A DNA stretch of 63,995 nucleotides from Sphaerisporangium rufum (GCF_016863395.1 NZ_BOOU01000088.1:1-63995); one strand, 5' to 3'; positions 8,487 through 17,511 are shown, counted from the first letter of the stretch. Notes: generated by a model from the sequence alone, not told the origin. Numbers and translations: made by a program.

Positions 8487-9806
8487 TTGCGCACCAGAAC
8501 CGCACTGGCCGCGGCCGCCGCCGCGGTCGCCGTGCTCACCGCGGGCTGCTCGTCCGGCGGGAACGCCGGCGGCGGGCAGGACACCGGGCGGGACTCCGGG
8601 CCGGTGAAGCTGAGATTCCTCAGCCTCGCCTGGCAGAAGGAGTCGATCGCCGCCAACAAGGAGATCGTCGCCGCCTGGAACACCGCCAACCCCGACATCC
8701 AGGTCGAATACGTGCAGGGCAGCTGGGACAACGTCAACGACCAGCTGGTCACCTCCTTCGAGGCCGGTGACCCGCCGGACGTCATCCACGAGGACTCCCC
8801 GGCGCTGGCGGGCTTCGCCTCCCGCGGCTACCTGCTGGACCTCGCCGGGAAGCTGCCCGCCGAGCTGAAGAACGACATCCCGCAGCAGGCCTGGGACACC
8901 GTCACCTTCGGCGACGGCAAGGGCGGCCAGGGCGTGTACGGCGTGCCGTTCCTGCAGGAATCGCAGGTCATCATCGGCAACAAGAAGCTGCTGGACGCCG
9001 CCAAGGTCCGCGTCCCCACCCCCGACGACCCGTGGACCTGGGACGAGTTCGCGCAGATCAGCAAGAAGCTCACCAAGGGCGGCGCCTTCGGCACGGCCTG
9101 GCCGTTGAAGGCCCCGGTCAACAAGGTGCTCACCCAGGCGCTCAACTTCGGCGGCACCTTCTTCCAGACCGACGGCACCAAGACCACCGTCAAGGTCGGC
9201 CCGGCCGAGCGCGAGGTGCTGAGCCGCATCCACGACCAGCTCTACAAGGACCGCTCCGCCGACCCGTCCGCGCTCGGCATGGGCACCGCCGACCCGCTGC
9301 CCGGCTTCTACGCCGGCAAGTACGCGCTGCTGCCGACCGGCGTCTACCTGCGCCAGCAGGTCGTCGAGCAGGCGCCCGAGGGCTTCGAGTGGGTCACCAT
9401 CCCGCCGCTGAAGGGCACCACCGCCGAGCAGGGCGCCATCTCGCAGACCCTGTCGGTCGCCGCGGACAGCGAGCACCCCGAGCAGGCGACCTCGTTCATC
9501 TCCTACTTCCTGAACAGCGCCAACCAGGTCAAGCTCGCCAAGGGCGACTGGCTGCTGCCCACCAGCGTCAAGGCGGCCGCCGACCCGGCCATGACCACCA
9601 AGGAGAACGGCTGGGACGTCGCCACCGCCTCGGCCAAGAACCTGGTGGTCGCCCCCTACCTGAAGGTGAACGGGTACGACGAGTGGAAGAGCAAGGTCGC
9701 CACCCCCACCCTGCAGAGCTACTTCGCGAACAAGATCAGCCTGGACCAGGCGGCGAAGACCCTGGTCGAGGAGGGGAACCAGGTGCTGGAGCGGTACAAC
9801 AAGTGA
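8487..9806 (+). CDS. Extracellular solute-binding lipoprotein of the ABC importer
   Basis: 439 residues from TTG 8487, with AGGAG at 8477-8481. The N-terminus is a lipoprotein signal, with lipobox LTAGC and Cys21. The remainder is a family 1 (MalE-like) binding protein: KLRFLSLAWQKESI, AAWNTANPDIQVEYVQGSWD, and a late AISQTLSVAADSEHPEQAT segment. It captures the transported compound outside the cell and delivers it to the two permeases. Its stop overlaps the GTG of the first glycohydrolase gene (GTGA), directly linking import to hydrolysis. The ligand is unknown. Confidence 0.92.
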   Translation: MRTRTALAAAAAAVAVLTAGCSSGGNAGGGQDTGRDSGPVKLRFLSLAWQKESIAANKEIVAAWNTANPDIQVEYVQGSWDNVNDQLVTSFEAGDPPDVIHEDSPALAGFASRGYLLDLAGKLPAELKNDIPQQAWDTVTFGDGKGGQGVYGVPFLQESQVIIGNKKLLDAAKVRVPTPDDPWTWDEFAQISKKLTKGGAFGTAWPLKAPVNKVLTQALNFGGTFFQTDGTKTTVKVGPAEREVLSRIHDQLYKDRSADPSALGMGTADPLPGFYAGKYALLPTGVYLRQQVVEQAPEGFEWVTIPPLKGTTAEQGAISQTLSVAADSEHPEQATSFISYFLNSANQVKLAKGDWLLPTSVKAAADPAMTTKENGWDVATASAKNLVVAPYLKVNGYDEWKSKVATPTLQSYFANKISLDQAAKTLVEEGNQVLERYNK

Positions 9807-10810
9807 TCATCGACCGGGCCCGGGGGTGCCTGCTCGCCCTGGCGGCGGGCGACGCCCTCGGGCGGCCCGCCGAGAACCTCGAACCGGCGGAGATCGCCCG
9901 CCGGTTCGGCCGGCTCACCGAGATCGAGCCCGGCGGCGGCGGCACCGACGACACCGAGTACACGCTGTTCGCCGCCGATCTGCTGTGCCGGTACGGCGCC
10001 GCGATGACACCTGACGACGTGGCCCGGGAGTACCGCGAACGGGTCCTGCCCGCGATCGCCGGGCCGATGCGCGGCGCGGGGTTCTCCGAGCTCGGCGCCG
10101 TCCAGGCGCTGCGCCGCGGGATGGCCCCGCCGATGACCGGCCGCTGGCACCCGCACGGCTGGTCCGACGGGCTCGCCATGCGCGCCGCCCCGTACGGGGT
10201 GTTCGCCGCCGGCGACCCCGCCGAGGCGGCCCGCCTGGTGGAGGTGGACGGCGCGGTGAGCAACAGCGGCGAGGGCCTGCACGGAGGCCGGGCCGTCGCC
10301 GCCGCCGTCGCCGCCGCGATGGCCGGCGCCACCCCCGGCGAGGTCGCCGCCGCCGGCGTCGCCGCCGTCCCGGCGGACTCCTGGACCGGGCGCAACCTGC
10401 GCGCCGCCGTCGCCGCGGCGGCCGCCGGGGACGCCGGCCGGCTGCGCCAGGCGGTGGTCGTGCGGCACTACCCGTGGACCGACCTGGCACCCGAGGCGGT
10501 CGCGCTGGCCTTCGCCGCCTACCTGCTCGGCGGCGGCGACGTCGAGGAGTCGGTGGTCACCGCCGCCAACCTGGGCCGGGACGCCGACACGACCGCGGCC
10601 ATCGCCGGCGCCCTGGCCGGCGCCGGGCGCGGGGAGGGCGCCGTCCCGGACCGCTGGGCCCGGGAGATCGGCCCGGCCACCGGCCGCTGCCTGCCGTTCG
10701 TCGCCGGCCGGCACGTGCTGGACGCCGCCGGCGGTCTGGTGGCCGCCCGGGAACGCGAGCACGGGCAGGGCCGGGCACCGTCCGGCTCGCCGCACCTGGA
10801 CCAGGGATAG
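9803..10810 (+). CDS. ADP-ribosylglycohydrolase family protein 1 (ARH/DraG fold)
   Basis: 335 residues from GTG 9803, overlapping the binding-protein stop. The N-terminal GCLLALAAGDALGRPAEN and the first metal motif GTDDTEY (Thr48-Asp49-Asp50) are followed by the second metal motif NLGRDADTT (Asp260, Asp262) near the C-terminus; both are needed for the two Mg ions in ARH/DraG enzymes. All metal ligands are present, so activity is likely. Family members remove ADP-ribose or related N-/O-ribosyl groups. Being locked to a sugar importer suggests a small imported glycoside rather than a modified protein. Confidence 0.9.
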   Translation: MIIDRARGCLLALAAGDALGRPAENLEPAEIARRFGRLTEIEPGGGGTDDTEYTLFAADLLCRYGAAMTPDDVAREYRERVLPAIAGPMRGAGFSELGAVQALRRGMAPPMTGRWHPHGWSDGLAMRAAPYGVFAAGDPAEAARLVEVDGAVSNSGEGLHGGRAVAAAVAAAMAGATPGEVAAAGVAAVPADSWTGRNLRAAVAAAAAGDAGRLRQAVVVRHYPWTDLAPEAVALAFAAYLLGGGDVEESVVTAANLGRDADTTAAIAGALAGAGRGEGAVPDRWAREIGPATGRCLPFVAGRHVLDAAGGLVAAREREHGQGRAPSGSPHLDQG

Positions 10811-10819
10811 GGGAGGGAC

Positions 10820-11791
10820 ATGCGATCGGGGGATCGGATCCGGGGCGCCTTCGCCGGGCTGGCCATCGGGGACGCGGCCGGCTGGCCGGCCGCCCGGCAC
10901 CGCTCGGCGCTGCTCGCGCCGTGGAGCCGCCGGCTGGCCCGCGAGCTGGACGCCTTCGCCGAGGAGCACCGCCTCACCACGCTGCCGGTGCCGTTCGCGC
11001 TGAACCAGCCGGTCGAGCCGCTGGCCCTGGGCCCGTCCGACGACGCCGAGTGGCTGGCCTGGACCGCGCTGACCATCGGCCAGGACCGGGCCGCCGCGTT
11101 CGGCGCGCTGGCCGGCCGCGACGACCTGCGGGCCCGCGTCTCGGTGCGCACCGCGCTGGACAACCTGGCCGCCGGCAAGCCGCCACCGGCCAGCGGGCAC
11201 GACAACCCGCACTTCTTCGACGACGCCGCCGCGGTCCGCGCGGTCGCCTTCGGCGCGGCCGGCGCCGACCCGCGCGCCGACGCCGAGGTGACCAACTCCG
11301 GTGACGGCGTGCTCGCCGCGGTGGCGGTGGCCGCCGCGGTCGCCGAGCTGGTGGCCGGCGCCCCGGCGGAGGCGGCGGTGGTCGCGGCGCTGGCCGAACT
11401 GCCCGGCGACACCGCGATCGGGCATGCCGCCCGGCTCGCCCTGGCCGCCGCCCGCGCGGCCGGTGATCCGTTCGCTGCCGTCCCCGCGCTGGACGCCGTG
11501 CTGCTGGACCACGTGTACAGCTACGGCGTCGGCGCCGCGCAGACGGTGGCGGTGGCCCTCGCCCTCACCGAGGTCTCCGGCGGCGCGCTCGCCGCGGCGG
11601 TGCCGGCCGCGGCCTGCCTGGCCTCGCTGGCCGACTCCGCCCCCGCGCTGACCGGCGCGCTCACCGGGGCGTGCACCGGCCTTTCCGCGCAGCCCGCCGG
11701 CTGGACGGCCGCGGCCCGCACCCTGGCCGGGTGCTGCCTGCCCGAACTGGCCGGCACGGATCTGATCGACATCGCTGGAGGACTGGTATGA
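10820..11791 (+). CDS. ADP-ribosylglycohydrolase family protein 2, degenerate metal site
   Basis: 323 residues from ATG 10820, preceded by GGGAGG. The opening IRGAFAGLAIGDAAGWPA is typical of the family. The first metal motif reads PSDDAEW (Ser73-Asp74-Asp75), with Ser for Thr. In the C-terminal motif the usual D-A-D-S becomes L-A-D-S (SLADSAPALTGALTGA), so one metal aspartate is missing. It may be inactive, a partner subunit, or specialised for a different glycosidic bond. Its stop overlaps the next gene's start (ATGA). The family call is good; activity is open. Confidence 0.8.
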   Translation: MRSGDRIRGAFAGLAIGDAAGWPAARHRSALLAPWSRRLARELDAFAEEHRLTTLPVPFALNQPVEPLALGPSDDAEWLAWTALTIGQDRAAAFGALAGRDDLRARVSVRTALDNLAAGKPPPASGHDNPHFFDDAAAVRAVAFGAAGADPRADAEVTNSGDGVLAAVAVAAAVAELVAGAPAEAAVVAALAELPGDTAIGHAARLALAAARAAGDPFAAVPALDAVLLDHVYSYGVGAAQTVAVALALTEVSGGALAAAVPAAACLASLADSAPALTGALTGACTGLSAQPAGWTAAARTLAGCCLPELAGTDLIDIAGGLV

Positions 11792-12942
11792 CCGAGGACC
11801 TGCTGACCGACAAGGCCGTCGGCTGCGTGACCGGCGCGGCGGTCGGCGACGCGCTCGGCGGCGCCACCGAGGGCTGGCCCCCCGAGCAGATCCAGGAACG
11901 CTACGGCGGGCACGTCACCGGCGTCGTCCCGCCGTTCTTCGCCGACTGGCGCAACGCCCGGCCCATCGCGCCGTACCACAAGGGCGACGGGCACGTCACC
12001 GACGACACCCTGATGACGCACGCGCTGATCCGGGTGTACGAGAAGGTGGGCGGGCACCTGGACGCCTATGCCGCCGCCGACCACCTGGTCCCCGAGCTGA
12101 TGGGGGAGCGGCGGTGGATCCCGGAGCTGGAGGCCGAGGCGCTGCCGCTGCAACGGATCTTCCTGGCCGAGAAGTGGCTGGTGCTGCGGCTGCACTACGG
12201 GCACGTCGACCCGCGGGAGGCGGGCACCGGCAACATCGTCAACTGCGGCGCCGCCATGTACATGGCACCGGTCGGCGTGGTGAACGCCGCCAACCCCGAC
12301 GCCGCCTACGCCGAGGCCGTCGACCTGGCCGGCGCGCACCAGTCCAGCTACGGGCGGGAGGCCGCCGGGGTGCTGGCCGCCGCGGTCGCCGAGGCCATGC
12401 GCCCCGGCGCCACCGCCGACTCGGTCGTCGCCACCTGCCTGCGGCTCGCCCGGGACGGCACCCGCGCCGCGATCGAGGCGGTCTGCGACCGGGCGCGCGA
12501 CTTCGGGCACTGGGACGGCTCGTTCCCGGCGCTGCGCGCGGCGGTCGCCCCCTACGACACCGTCGCCGACACCTACCGCGACCAGGGCCTGGGCGCCCGG
12601 CGGCCCAGCCGGGTGCACAGCATCGAAGAGCTGCCGCTGGCGCTGGCCTTCCTGCTGATCGCCGGCGGCGGCTACCGGGACACCGTGCTCGGCGGGGTCA
12701 ACTACGGCCGGGACGCCGACTCCATCGCCAGCATGGGCGGCGCGGTGGCCGGCGCCCTCGGCGGCGCCGCCGCCGTCCCCGCCGAGTGGCGCGACCAGGT
12801 CGCCGCGGCCAGCCGGCTCGACCTGGCCGCCCCCGGGGCCGCCATCGCCGAGGTCGCCCGCCGGGTGCACGCCGGCGACCTGGCCGCCCGCCGCGCCCAC
12901 GAGACCGCCTTCACCGCGCTGACCTGGACGGAGCGGTCGTGA
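11788..12942 (+). CDS. ADP-ribosylglycohydrolase family protein 3
   Basis: 384 residues from ATG 11788, coupled to the preceding stop. GCVTGAAVGDALGGATEGW opens the domain. The metal motifs HVTDDTLMT (Thr71-Asp72-Asp73) and NYGRDADSIASMGG (Asp309, Asp311) are intact. A long insertion, about residues 75-150 with GERRWIPELEAEALPLQRI, distinguishes it from copy 1. The last 20 residues (GDLAARRAHETA onward) belong to a duplicated DNA segment described at 12877. The stop overlaps a GTG. Likely an active metal-dependent glycohydrolase; the substrate is unknown. Confidence 0.9.
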   Translation: MTEDLLTDKAVGCVTGAAVGDALGGATEGWPPEQIQERYGGHVTGVVPPFFADWRNARPIAPYHKGDGHVTDDTLMTHALIRVYEKVGGHLDAYAAADHLVPELMGERRWIPELEAEALPLQRIFLAEKWLVLRLHYGHVDPREAGTGNIVNCGAAMYMAPVGVVNAANPDAAYAEAVDLAGAHQSSYGREAAGVLAAAVAEAMRPGATADSVVATCLRLARDGTRAAIEAVCDRARDFGHWDGSFPALRAAVAPYDTVADTYRDQGLGARRPSRVHSIEELPLALAFLLIAGGGYRDTVLGGVNYGRDADSIASMGGAVAGALGGAAAVPAEWRDQVAAASRLDLAAPGAAIAEVARRVHAGDLAARRAHETAFTALTWTERS

Positions 12943-13026
12943 CCGGTGACCTGGCCGCCCGCCGCGCCCACGAGACCGCTCGCACCGCCCTGACCTCGAC
13001 CGCCCTCGGGGAGCGGTCGTGACCGG
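12877..13026 (+). repeat. Tandem duplication of the gene 3 tail and the downstream start signal
   Basis: The segment starting at 12877, coding GDLAARRAHETA, is repeated from 12948, a shift of 71 bases. The junction GAGCGGTCGTGACCGG at 12931-12946 recurs at 13011-13026, a shift of 80, so the second copy carries a nine-base insertion. Because 71 is not a multiple of three, the copy changes frame. It forms a 27-codon mini-frame, GTG 12939 to stop 13020-13022, coding VTGDLAARRAHETARTALTS and a short tail. This mini-frame is linked by GTGA overlaps to both neighbours. It is a recent-looking slippage or unequal-crossover product. Confidence 0.85.
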
Positions 13027-14632
13027 CGGGCGGGCCGGCGGCGCGTCGGAACGGCCGCTGCGGCTGACCTGGGTGCAGCCCGAGGACCTGGTCGGGCACG
13101 AGCTGCGGCAGGCCGCCGAGGACGGCCGCGACCCCGCCGCGGTGGCCGCGATCACCCGCCGCTGGCACGCGGCCGGCGGCCACGACGCCCCGCCCCGGGC
13201 CGGCGCCTCGCCGGATCCCGCGGGTGACCGGCTGCGCGCGCTCGCGGGGGAGCTGCTGGACGAGCTGGCCGCGCTGCCGTCCCCGCTGCCCGAGCCGGCC
13301 GGCCTGCCCGAGATCCTGGCCGCCGCCCCCGCCGGCCGGACCGCGCGCCACCCGTCCGGGCCGGCCGCCCCGGACCGCCCGGATACCGCCGGTACCGCGG
13401 CCGTCCCGGACCGCCTGGATACCCCGAACGGCCCGGCCGGTGCGAACAGCGCGAGCGATCCGGGCGACCTGGACAGTGCGCACGGTCCGGACGGCTCGAA
13501 CGGCCGGGGCGGCCTGGACGGCTCGGGCGACCGGGGCGGGCTGGACGGCTCGGGCGACCTGGCGGACCGGGTGCTCGGGGCGTGGCTGGGGCGGGCCGCC
13601 GGGTGCGTGCTGGGCAAGCCGGTGGAGAAGATCCCGCGCGAGGGCATCCGGGAGATCGCCGAGGCGACCGGCAACCGGCCGATCCGCGGCTGGTTCACCG
13701 CCGCCGGGCTGCCGGCCGAGGTGGCCGCCCGGTGGCCGTGGAACCGGCGCGGCGCCGCCACCGCGCTGGCCGAGCGGCTGGCCGAGACCCCGCACGGCGT
13801 GCCGGAGGACGACGACCTCAACTACGCCTTCCTCGCCCTGGCGCTGCTCGAACGGTCCGGCCGCGACTTCGCCACCGCCGACGTCGCCGCGCTGTGGCTG
13901 GACGAGCTGCCCGCCGGCCGGGTCTTCACCGCCGAGCGGGTCGCCTACCGCAACCTGCTCGCCGGCGTCGAGCCGCCGCGCACCGCCACCACCCGCAACC
14001 CGTTCCGCGAATGGATCGGCGCGCTCATCCGGGCCGACGTGTACGGCTGGGCCACCTCGGGCGACCCGGTGACCGCCGCCGCGATGGCCTGGCGGGACGC
14101 CCGGCTCAGCCACACCGCCAACGGCGTCTACGGCGCGATGATGGTCGCCGCCATGTGCGCCGAGTCGCTGGTCGCCGCCTCGGTGGACCAGGTCGTCGCG
14201 GCCGGCCTGTCCGTCGTCCCGGCCGGGTCGCGGCTGGCGGCGGCGGTGACCGCGGCGGTCGCCGACGCGCGGCGCGAACCCGACTTCGAACGCGTCGTGG
14301 ACCGGCTGTACGAGCGGCACGGCGGCCTGCACTGGGTGCACACCGTCAACAACGCGGCGCTGGTCGCCGCCGCGCTGGTGCACGGCCGCGGCGACTTCAC
14401 CGCCTCCATCGCCGGCGCGGTGGCCGCCGGCTGGGACACCGACTCGGCCGGCGCCACCGTCGGCTCGATCGCCGGCGGCCTGCTCGGCGCCGCCGGCATC
14501 CCCGCCGGGTGGCAGCTGCCCGGCCCGATCGCCAGCAGCGTGCGCGGGTTCGACGGCACCACCCTCGACGCCCTCGCCCGCCGCACCCTCGCTCTGCACC
14601 CCACCCGTCCCGGCCGCGAGGAGCAGCCATGA
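13019..14632 (+). CDS. ADP-ribosylglycohydrolase family protein 4 with long N-terminal extension
   Basis: 537 residues from GTG 13019. Residues 1-180 are a non-catalytic extension: a short folded part (LRLTWVQPEDLVGHELRQAA), then a Pro/Asp/Gly-rich linker with two GLDGSGD repeats near 13519-13560. The catalytic domain follows: GAWLGRAAGCVLGKPVEK, metal motif EDDDLNY (Asp264-266) and GWDTDSAGATVGSIAGG (Asp473, Asp475). It resembles the subfamily often annotated as ADP-ribosylglycohydrolase in sugar clusters. The stop overlaps the ATG of the kinase gene. Probably active; the extension's role is unknown. Confidence 0.88.
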   Translation: MTGGRAGGASERPLRLTWVQPEDLVGHELRQAAEDGRDPAAVAAITRRWHAAGGHDAPPRAGASPDPAGDRLRALAGELLDELAALPSPLPEPAGLPEILAAAPAGRTARHPSGPAAPDRPDTAGTAAVPDRLDTPNGPAGANSASDPGDLDSAHGPDGSNGRGGLDGSGDRGGLDGSGDLADRVLGAWLGRAAGCVLGKPVEKIPREGIREIAEATGNRPIRGWFTAAGLPAEVAARWPWNRRGAATALAERLAETPHGVPEDDDLNYAFLALALLERSGRDFATADVAALWLDELPAGRVFTAERVAYRNLLAGVEPPRTATTRNPFREWIGALIRADVYGWATSGDPVTAAAMAWRDARLSHTANGVYGAMMVAAMCAESLVAASVDQVVAAGLSVVPAGSRLAAAVTAAVADARREPDFERVVDRLYERHGGLHWVHTVNNAALVAAALVHGRGDFTASIAGAVAAGWDTDSAGATVGSIAGGLLGAAGIPAGWQLPGPIASSVRGFDGTTLDALARRTLALHPTRPGREEQP

Positions 14633-15525
14633 TCTCGGTGTTCGGCAGCGCCAACATGGACCTGGTGGCCTACGTCTCGACCGCCCCGCGGCGCGGCGAG
14701 ACGGTGACCGGCCGGGCCTTCCGCGCCGTGCCCGGCGGTAAGGGCGCCAACCAGGCGATCGCGGTGGCCCGCGCCGGGGCCGGGGCCGCGTTCCTGGGCG
14801 CGGTCGGCGCCGACGAGTTCGGCCCGGTGCTGCGCGAGGCGCTGGCCGGCGCCGGCGTGGACGTCACCCGGCTGCGCACCGTCCCCGGCCCGTCCGGGAT
14901 CGCGCACATCGTGGTGGACGGCGACGGCGGCAACTCGATCATCGTCATCCCGGGTGCGAACGGCACCGTCACCGGGCCGGACGCCGCCGACCTCGCCGCC
15001 ATCCGCCGGTCGGACGCGCTGCTGCTGCAGCTGGAGCTGCCGATGGACGCGGTGGTCGCCGCGGCCACGCAGGCCGAGGTCCCGGTCGTGCTCACCCCCG
15101 CGCCCGCCCGGGAGCTGCCCGGCGAGCTGCTCGCCGCGGTCGGGCTGCTGATCCCCAACGAGCACGAGGCCGCGGCGCTCACCGGCCTGGCCGACCCGCA
15201 GGAGTCGCTGGCCGCGCTGCTGGACCTGGTCCCCGAGGTCGTGATCACCCTCGGCGCGGCCGGCGCGATCTACGGCTCCCGGTCCGGCGAGCGGGCCCGG
15301 GTCCCGGCGCCGCCGGTGCGCGCGGTGGACACCACCGCGGCCGGCGACACCTTCGCCGGCGCGCTGGCCGTCGCCCGCGCCGAGGGACGCCCGCACCGCG
15401 ACGCCCTGCGCTTCGCCACCGCCGCCGCCGCGCTGTCGGTCCAGCGCGAGGGCGCCGGCCCGTCCATGCCGGCCCGGGCCGAGATCGAGGCGACCCTCGC
15501 GGCCACCACCGAGGAGGAACGATGA
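14629..15525 (+). CDS. Ribokinase-like PfkB family sugar kinase
   Basis: 298 residues from ATG 14629, overlapping the previous stop. It has both PfkB signatures: the N-terminal VPGGKGANQAIAVARAG and the C-terminal DTTAAGDTFAGAL with catalytic Asp240. Length and motifs match ribokinase (RbsK), which makes ribose 5-phosphate from ribose and ATP. In this operon the four upstream glycohydrolases would release ribose or a similar sugar, and this enzyme would trap it as the phosphate. The family is certain; ribose as substrate is inferred. Confidence 0.92.
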   Translation: MISVFGSANMDLVAYVSTAPRRGETVTGRAFRAVPGGKGANQAIAVARAGAGAAFLGAVGADEFGPVLREALAGAGVDVTRLRTVPGPSGIAHIVVDGDGGNSIIVIPGANGTVTGPDAADLAAIRRSDALLLQLELPMDAVVAAATQAEVPVVLTPAPARELPGELLAAVGLLIPNEHEAAALTGLADPQESLAALLDLVPEVVITLGAAGAIYGSRSGERARVPAPPVRAVDTTAAGDTFAGALAVARAEGRPHRDALRFATAAAALSVQREGAGPSMPARAEIEATLAATTEEER

Positions 15526-16694
15526 AGGCCCTGGACGGCGTCCGGGTGCTCGACCTGGCGACCCTGTTCGCCGGCCCGACCGCGGCGATGATGCTCGGCG
15601 ACCACGGCGCCGACGTGATCAAGATCGAGCATCCGGGGCGGCCGGACCCGGCGCGCGGGCACGGCCCGGACGGCCTATGGTGGAAGATGCTCGGCCGCAA
15701 CAAGCGCGCCATGACCCTGGACCTGTCCCGGCCCGAAGGGCAGGAGCTGCTGCTCCGGCTGGCCGGCGACGCCGACGTGGTCATCGAGAACTTCCGGCCC
15801 GGCACCCTGGAACGCTGGAACCTCTCCTACGAGCGCCTGCGCGCCGCCAACCCGCGCCTGGTGCTGGCCCGGGTCACCGGCTTCGGCCAGTTCGGCCCGT
15901 ACGCGGCCCGCCCCGGGTTCGGCACCCTGGCCGAGGCGATGAGCGGGTTCGCCGCGATGACCGGCGAACCCGGCGGCCCGCCCACCCTGCCGCCGTTCGG
16001 GCTGGCCGACGGCATCTGCGCGCTGGCCACCGCGTTCGCCGTGCTGGCCGCGCTGCGCGCCCGCGAGACCACCGGCACCGGCCAGGTCGCCGACCTGTCG
16101 ATCATCGAGCCGATCCTCACCGTGCTGGGCGCCCAGCCCACCATCTACGACCGGCTCGGCGTGGTCCAGCCGCGCACCGGAAACCGCTCGGTCAACAACG
16201 CGCCGCGCAACACCTATCGGTGCGCGGACGGCACCTGGGTGGCGGTCTCCACCTCCGCGCAGAGCATCGCCGAGCGGGTGATGCGCCTGGTCGGCCGCCC
16301 CGAGTACGCCGGCGAGCCGTGGTTCGCCACCGGCGCCGGCCGCGCCGAGCACGCCGACGAGCTGGACGCGGCCGTCGCCGGCTGGATCGGGGCCCGCAGC
16401 CGCCCCGAGGTGCTGGACGCCTTCGAACGGGCGCAGGCCGCGGTCGCGCCGGTCTACGACGTGCGCGACGTGCTGGCCGACCCGCAGCTCGCCGCGCTGG
16501 ACGCCATCACCACCGTCACCGACCCCGAGCTGGGCCGGCTGCGCATGCAGAACGTGATGTTCCGCCTGTCGGACACCCCCGGCGAGATCCGCTGGCCGGG
16601 TCGCCCGCACGGCGCCGACACCGACGCCGTGCTCGCCGAACTCGGGCTGGCCGCGCCGGAGATCGACGCGCTGCGCGCCAAGGGCGTCGTATGA
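15522..16694 (+). CDS. Family III CoA-transferase (CaiB/BaiF type)
   Basis: 390 residues from ATG 15522, overlapping the kinase stop. The opening LDGVRVLDLATLFAGPTAAM, the DVVIENFRPGTLERW block and LADGICALA with the catalytic aspartate (Asp163) are classic for formyl-CoA/succinyl-CoA transferases of family III. Such enzymes move CoA between organic acids. With the lyase that follows, it would activate a carboxylic acid, perhaps the non-sugar part of the imported compound. Donor and acceptor cannot be read from sequence. Confidence 0.92.
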   Translation: MKALDGVRVLDLATLFAGPTAAMMLGDHGADVIKIEHPGRPDPARGHGPDGLWWKMLGRNKRAMTLDLSRPEGQELLLRLAGDADVVIENFRPGTLERWNLSYERLRAANPRLVLARVTGFGQFGPYAARPGFGTLAEAMSGFAAMTGEPGGPPTLPPFGLADGICALATAFAVLAALRARETTGTGQVADLSIIEPILTVLGAQPTIYDRLGVVQPRTGNRSVNNAPRNTYRCADGTWVAVSTSAQSIAERVMRLVGRPEYAGEPWFATGAGRAEHADELDAAVAGWIGARSRPEVLDAFERAQAAVAPVYDVRDVLADPQLAALDAITTVTDPELGRLRMQNVMFRLSDTPGEIRWPGRPHGADTDAVLAELGLAAPEIDALRAKGVV

Positions 16695-16713
16695 ACCGCC
16701 GGCGGAGCCGGGC

Positions 16714-17511
16714 ATGCTGACCTGGCTGTACGTGCCGGCGACCCGGCCGGACCGGGTCGCCAAGGCACTGGCCGGCCCGGCCGGCGTGGTGATCGTGGAC
16801 CTGGAGGACGCGGTGGCGCCGGACCGCAAGGACGCCGCCCGCGCCGCGGCGGCCGCTCTGCTCGCCGAGCCCCGACCGCGGGTACAGGTCCGGATCAACG
16901 ACGTCCGCACCGCCACCGGCCGGGCCGACCTGCGCGCGCTGGCCGGACCGGCCGCCGGTAGCGCCGGCCTGCGCATCCCCAAGGTCGAGTCCGCGGCCGA
17001 GATGCGCGACATCGCCCGCGCCGCGCCCGGCGTCGCGCTGCACCCGCTGCTGGAGTCGGCGCTCGGCCTGGAGCGGGCGCACGAGATCGCCACCGCCCAC
17101 CCGGCGGTCGCGAGCATCGGCCTGGGCGAGGCCGACCTGCGCGCCGACCTCGGCCTCGGCCCCGGCGAGGCACCGCTGGCCTGGGCGCGGTCCCGCATCG
17201 TGGTCGCGGCCCGCGCCGCCGGGCTGCCCGCCCCCGCCCAGTCGGTCTATCCCGACGTGCGGGACCCGGCCGGCCTGGCCGCCTCCTGCCGCGCCGGCCG
17301 GGAGATCGGCCTGCGCGGCCGGGCCGCCATCCACCCCGCGCAGCTCGCCGTCATCGAGGCCGCCTACCGGCCCACCCCGGCGGAGGTGGCCGCCGCCGAG
17401 GAGGTCGTCGCCGCCGCCGGGGCCGGCGCCGTCGCCCTGCCGGACGGTCGTTTCGTGGACGAGGCGATCGTCCGCCAGGCCCGCTCGATCATCGCCGACG
17501 CCGCCCTCTGA
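16714..17511 (+). CDS. HpcH/HpaI-family CoA-ester lyase (CitE/malyl-CoA lyase-like)
   Basis: 265 residues from ATG 16714, 19 bases after the CoA-transferase stop. It has a short CitE-type TIM barrel: WLYVPATRPDRVAKAL, VIVDLEDAVAPDRKDAAR, VRINDV, IPKVESAAEM and HPLLESALGL with the metal-binding glutamate. The family splits acyl-CoA such as citryl-, malyl- or citramalyl-CoA into two smaller units. A CaiB/BaiF transferase followed by a CitE lyase is a known catabolic pairing for hydroxy-acids, for example in itaconate/citramalate use. It is the last gene of the operon, followed by a terminator hairpin. Confidence 0.88.
   Translation: MLTWLYVPATRPDRVAKALAGPAGVVIVDLEDAVAPDRKDAARAAAAALLAEPRPRVQVRINDVRTATGRADLRALAGPAAGSAGLRIPKVESAAEMRDIARAAPGVALHPLLESALGLERAHEIATAHPAVASIGLGEADLRADLGLGPGEAPLAWARSRIVVAARAAGLPAPAQSVYPDVRDPAGLAASCRAGREIGLRGRAAIHPAQLAVIEAAYRPTPAEVAAAEEVVAAAGAGAVALPDGRFVDEAIVRQARSIIADAAL

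Noticed and set aside
12114-12938. The part upstream of the mini-ORF in the frame ending at 13022
   Set aside because: Arg-rich shadow of glycohydrolase 3; only the last 27 codons derive from a real duplicated coding segment.
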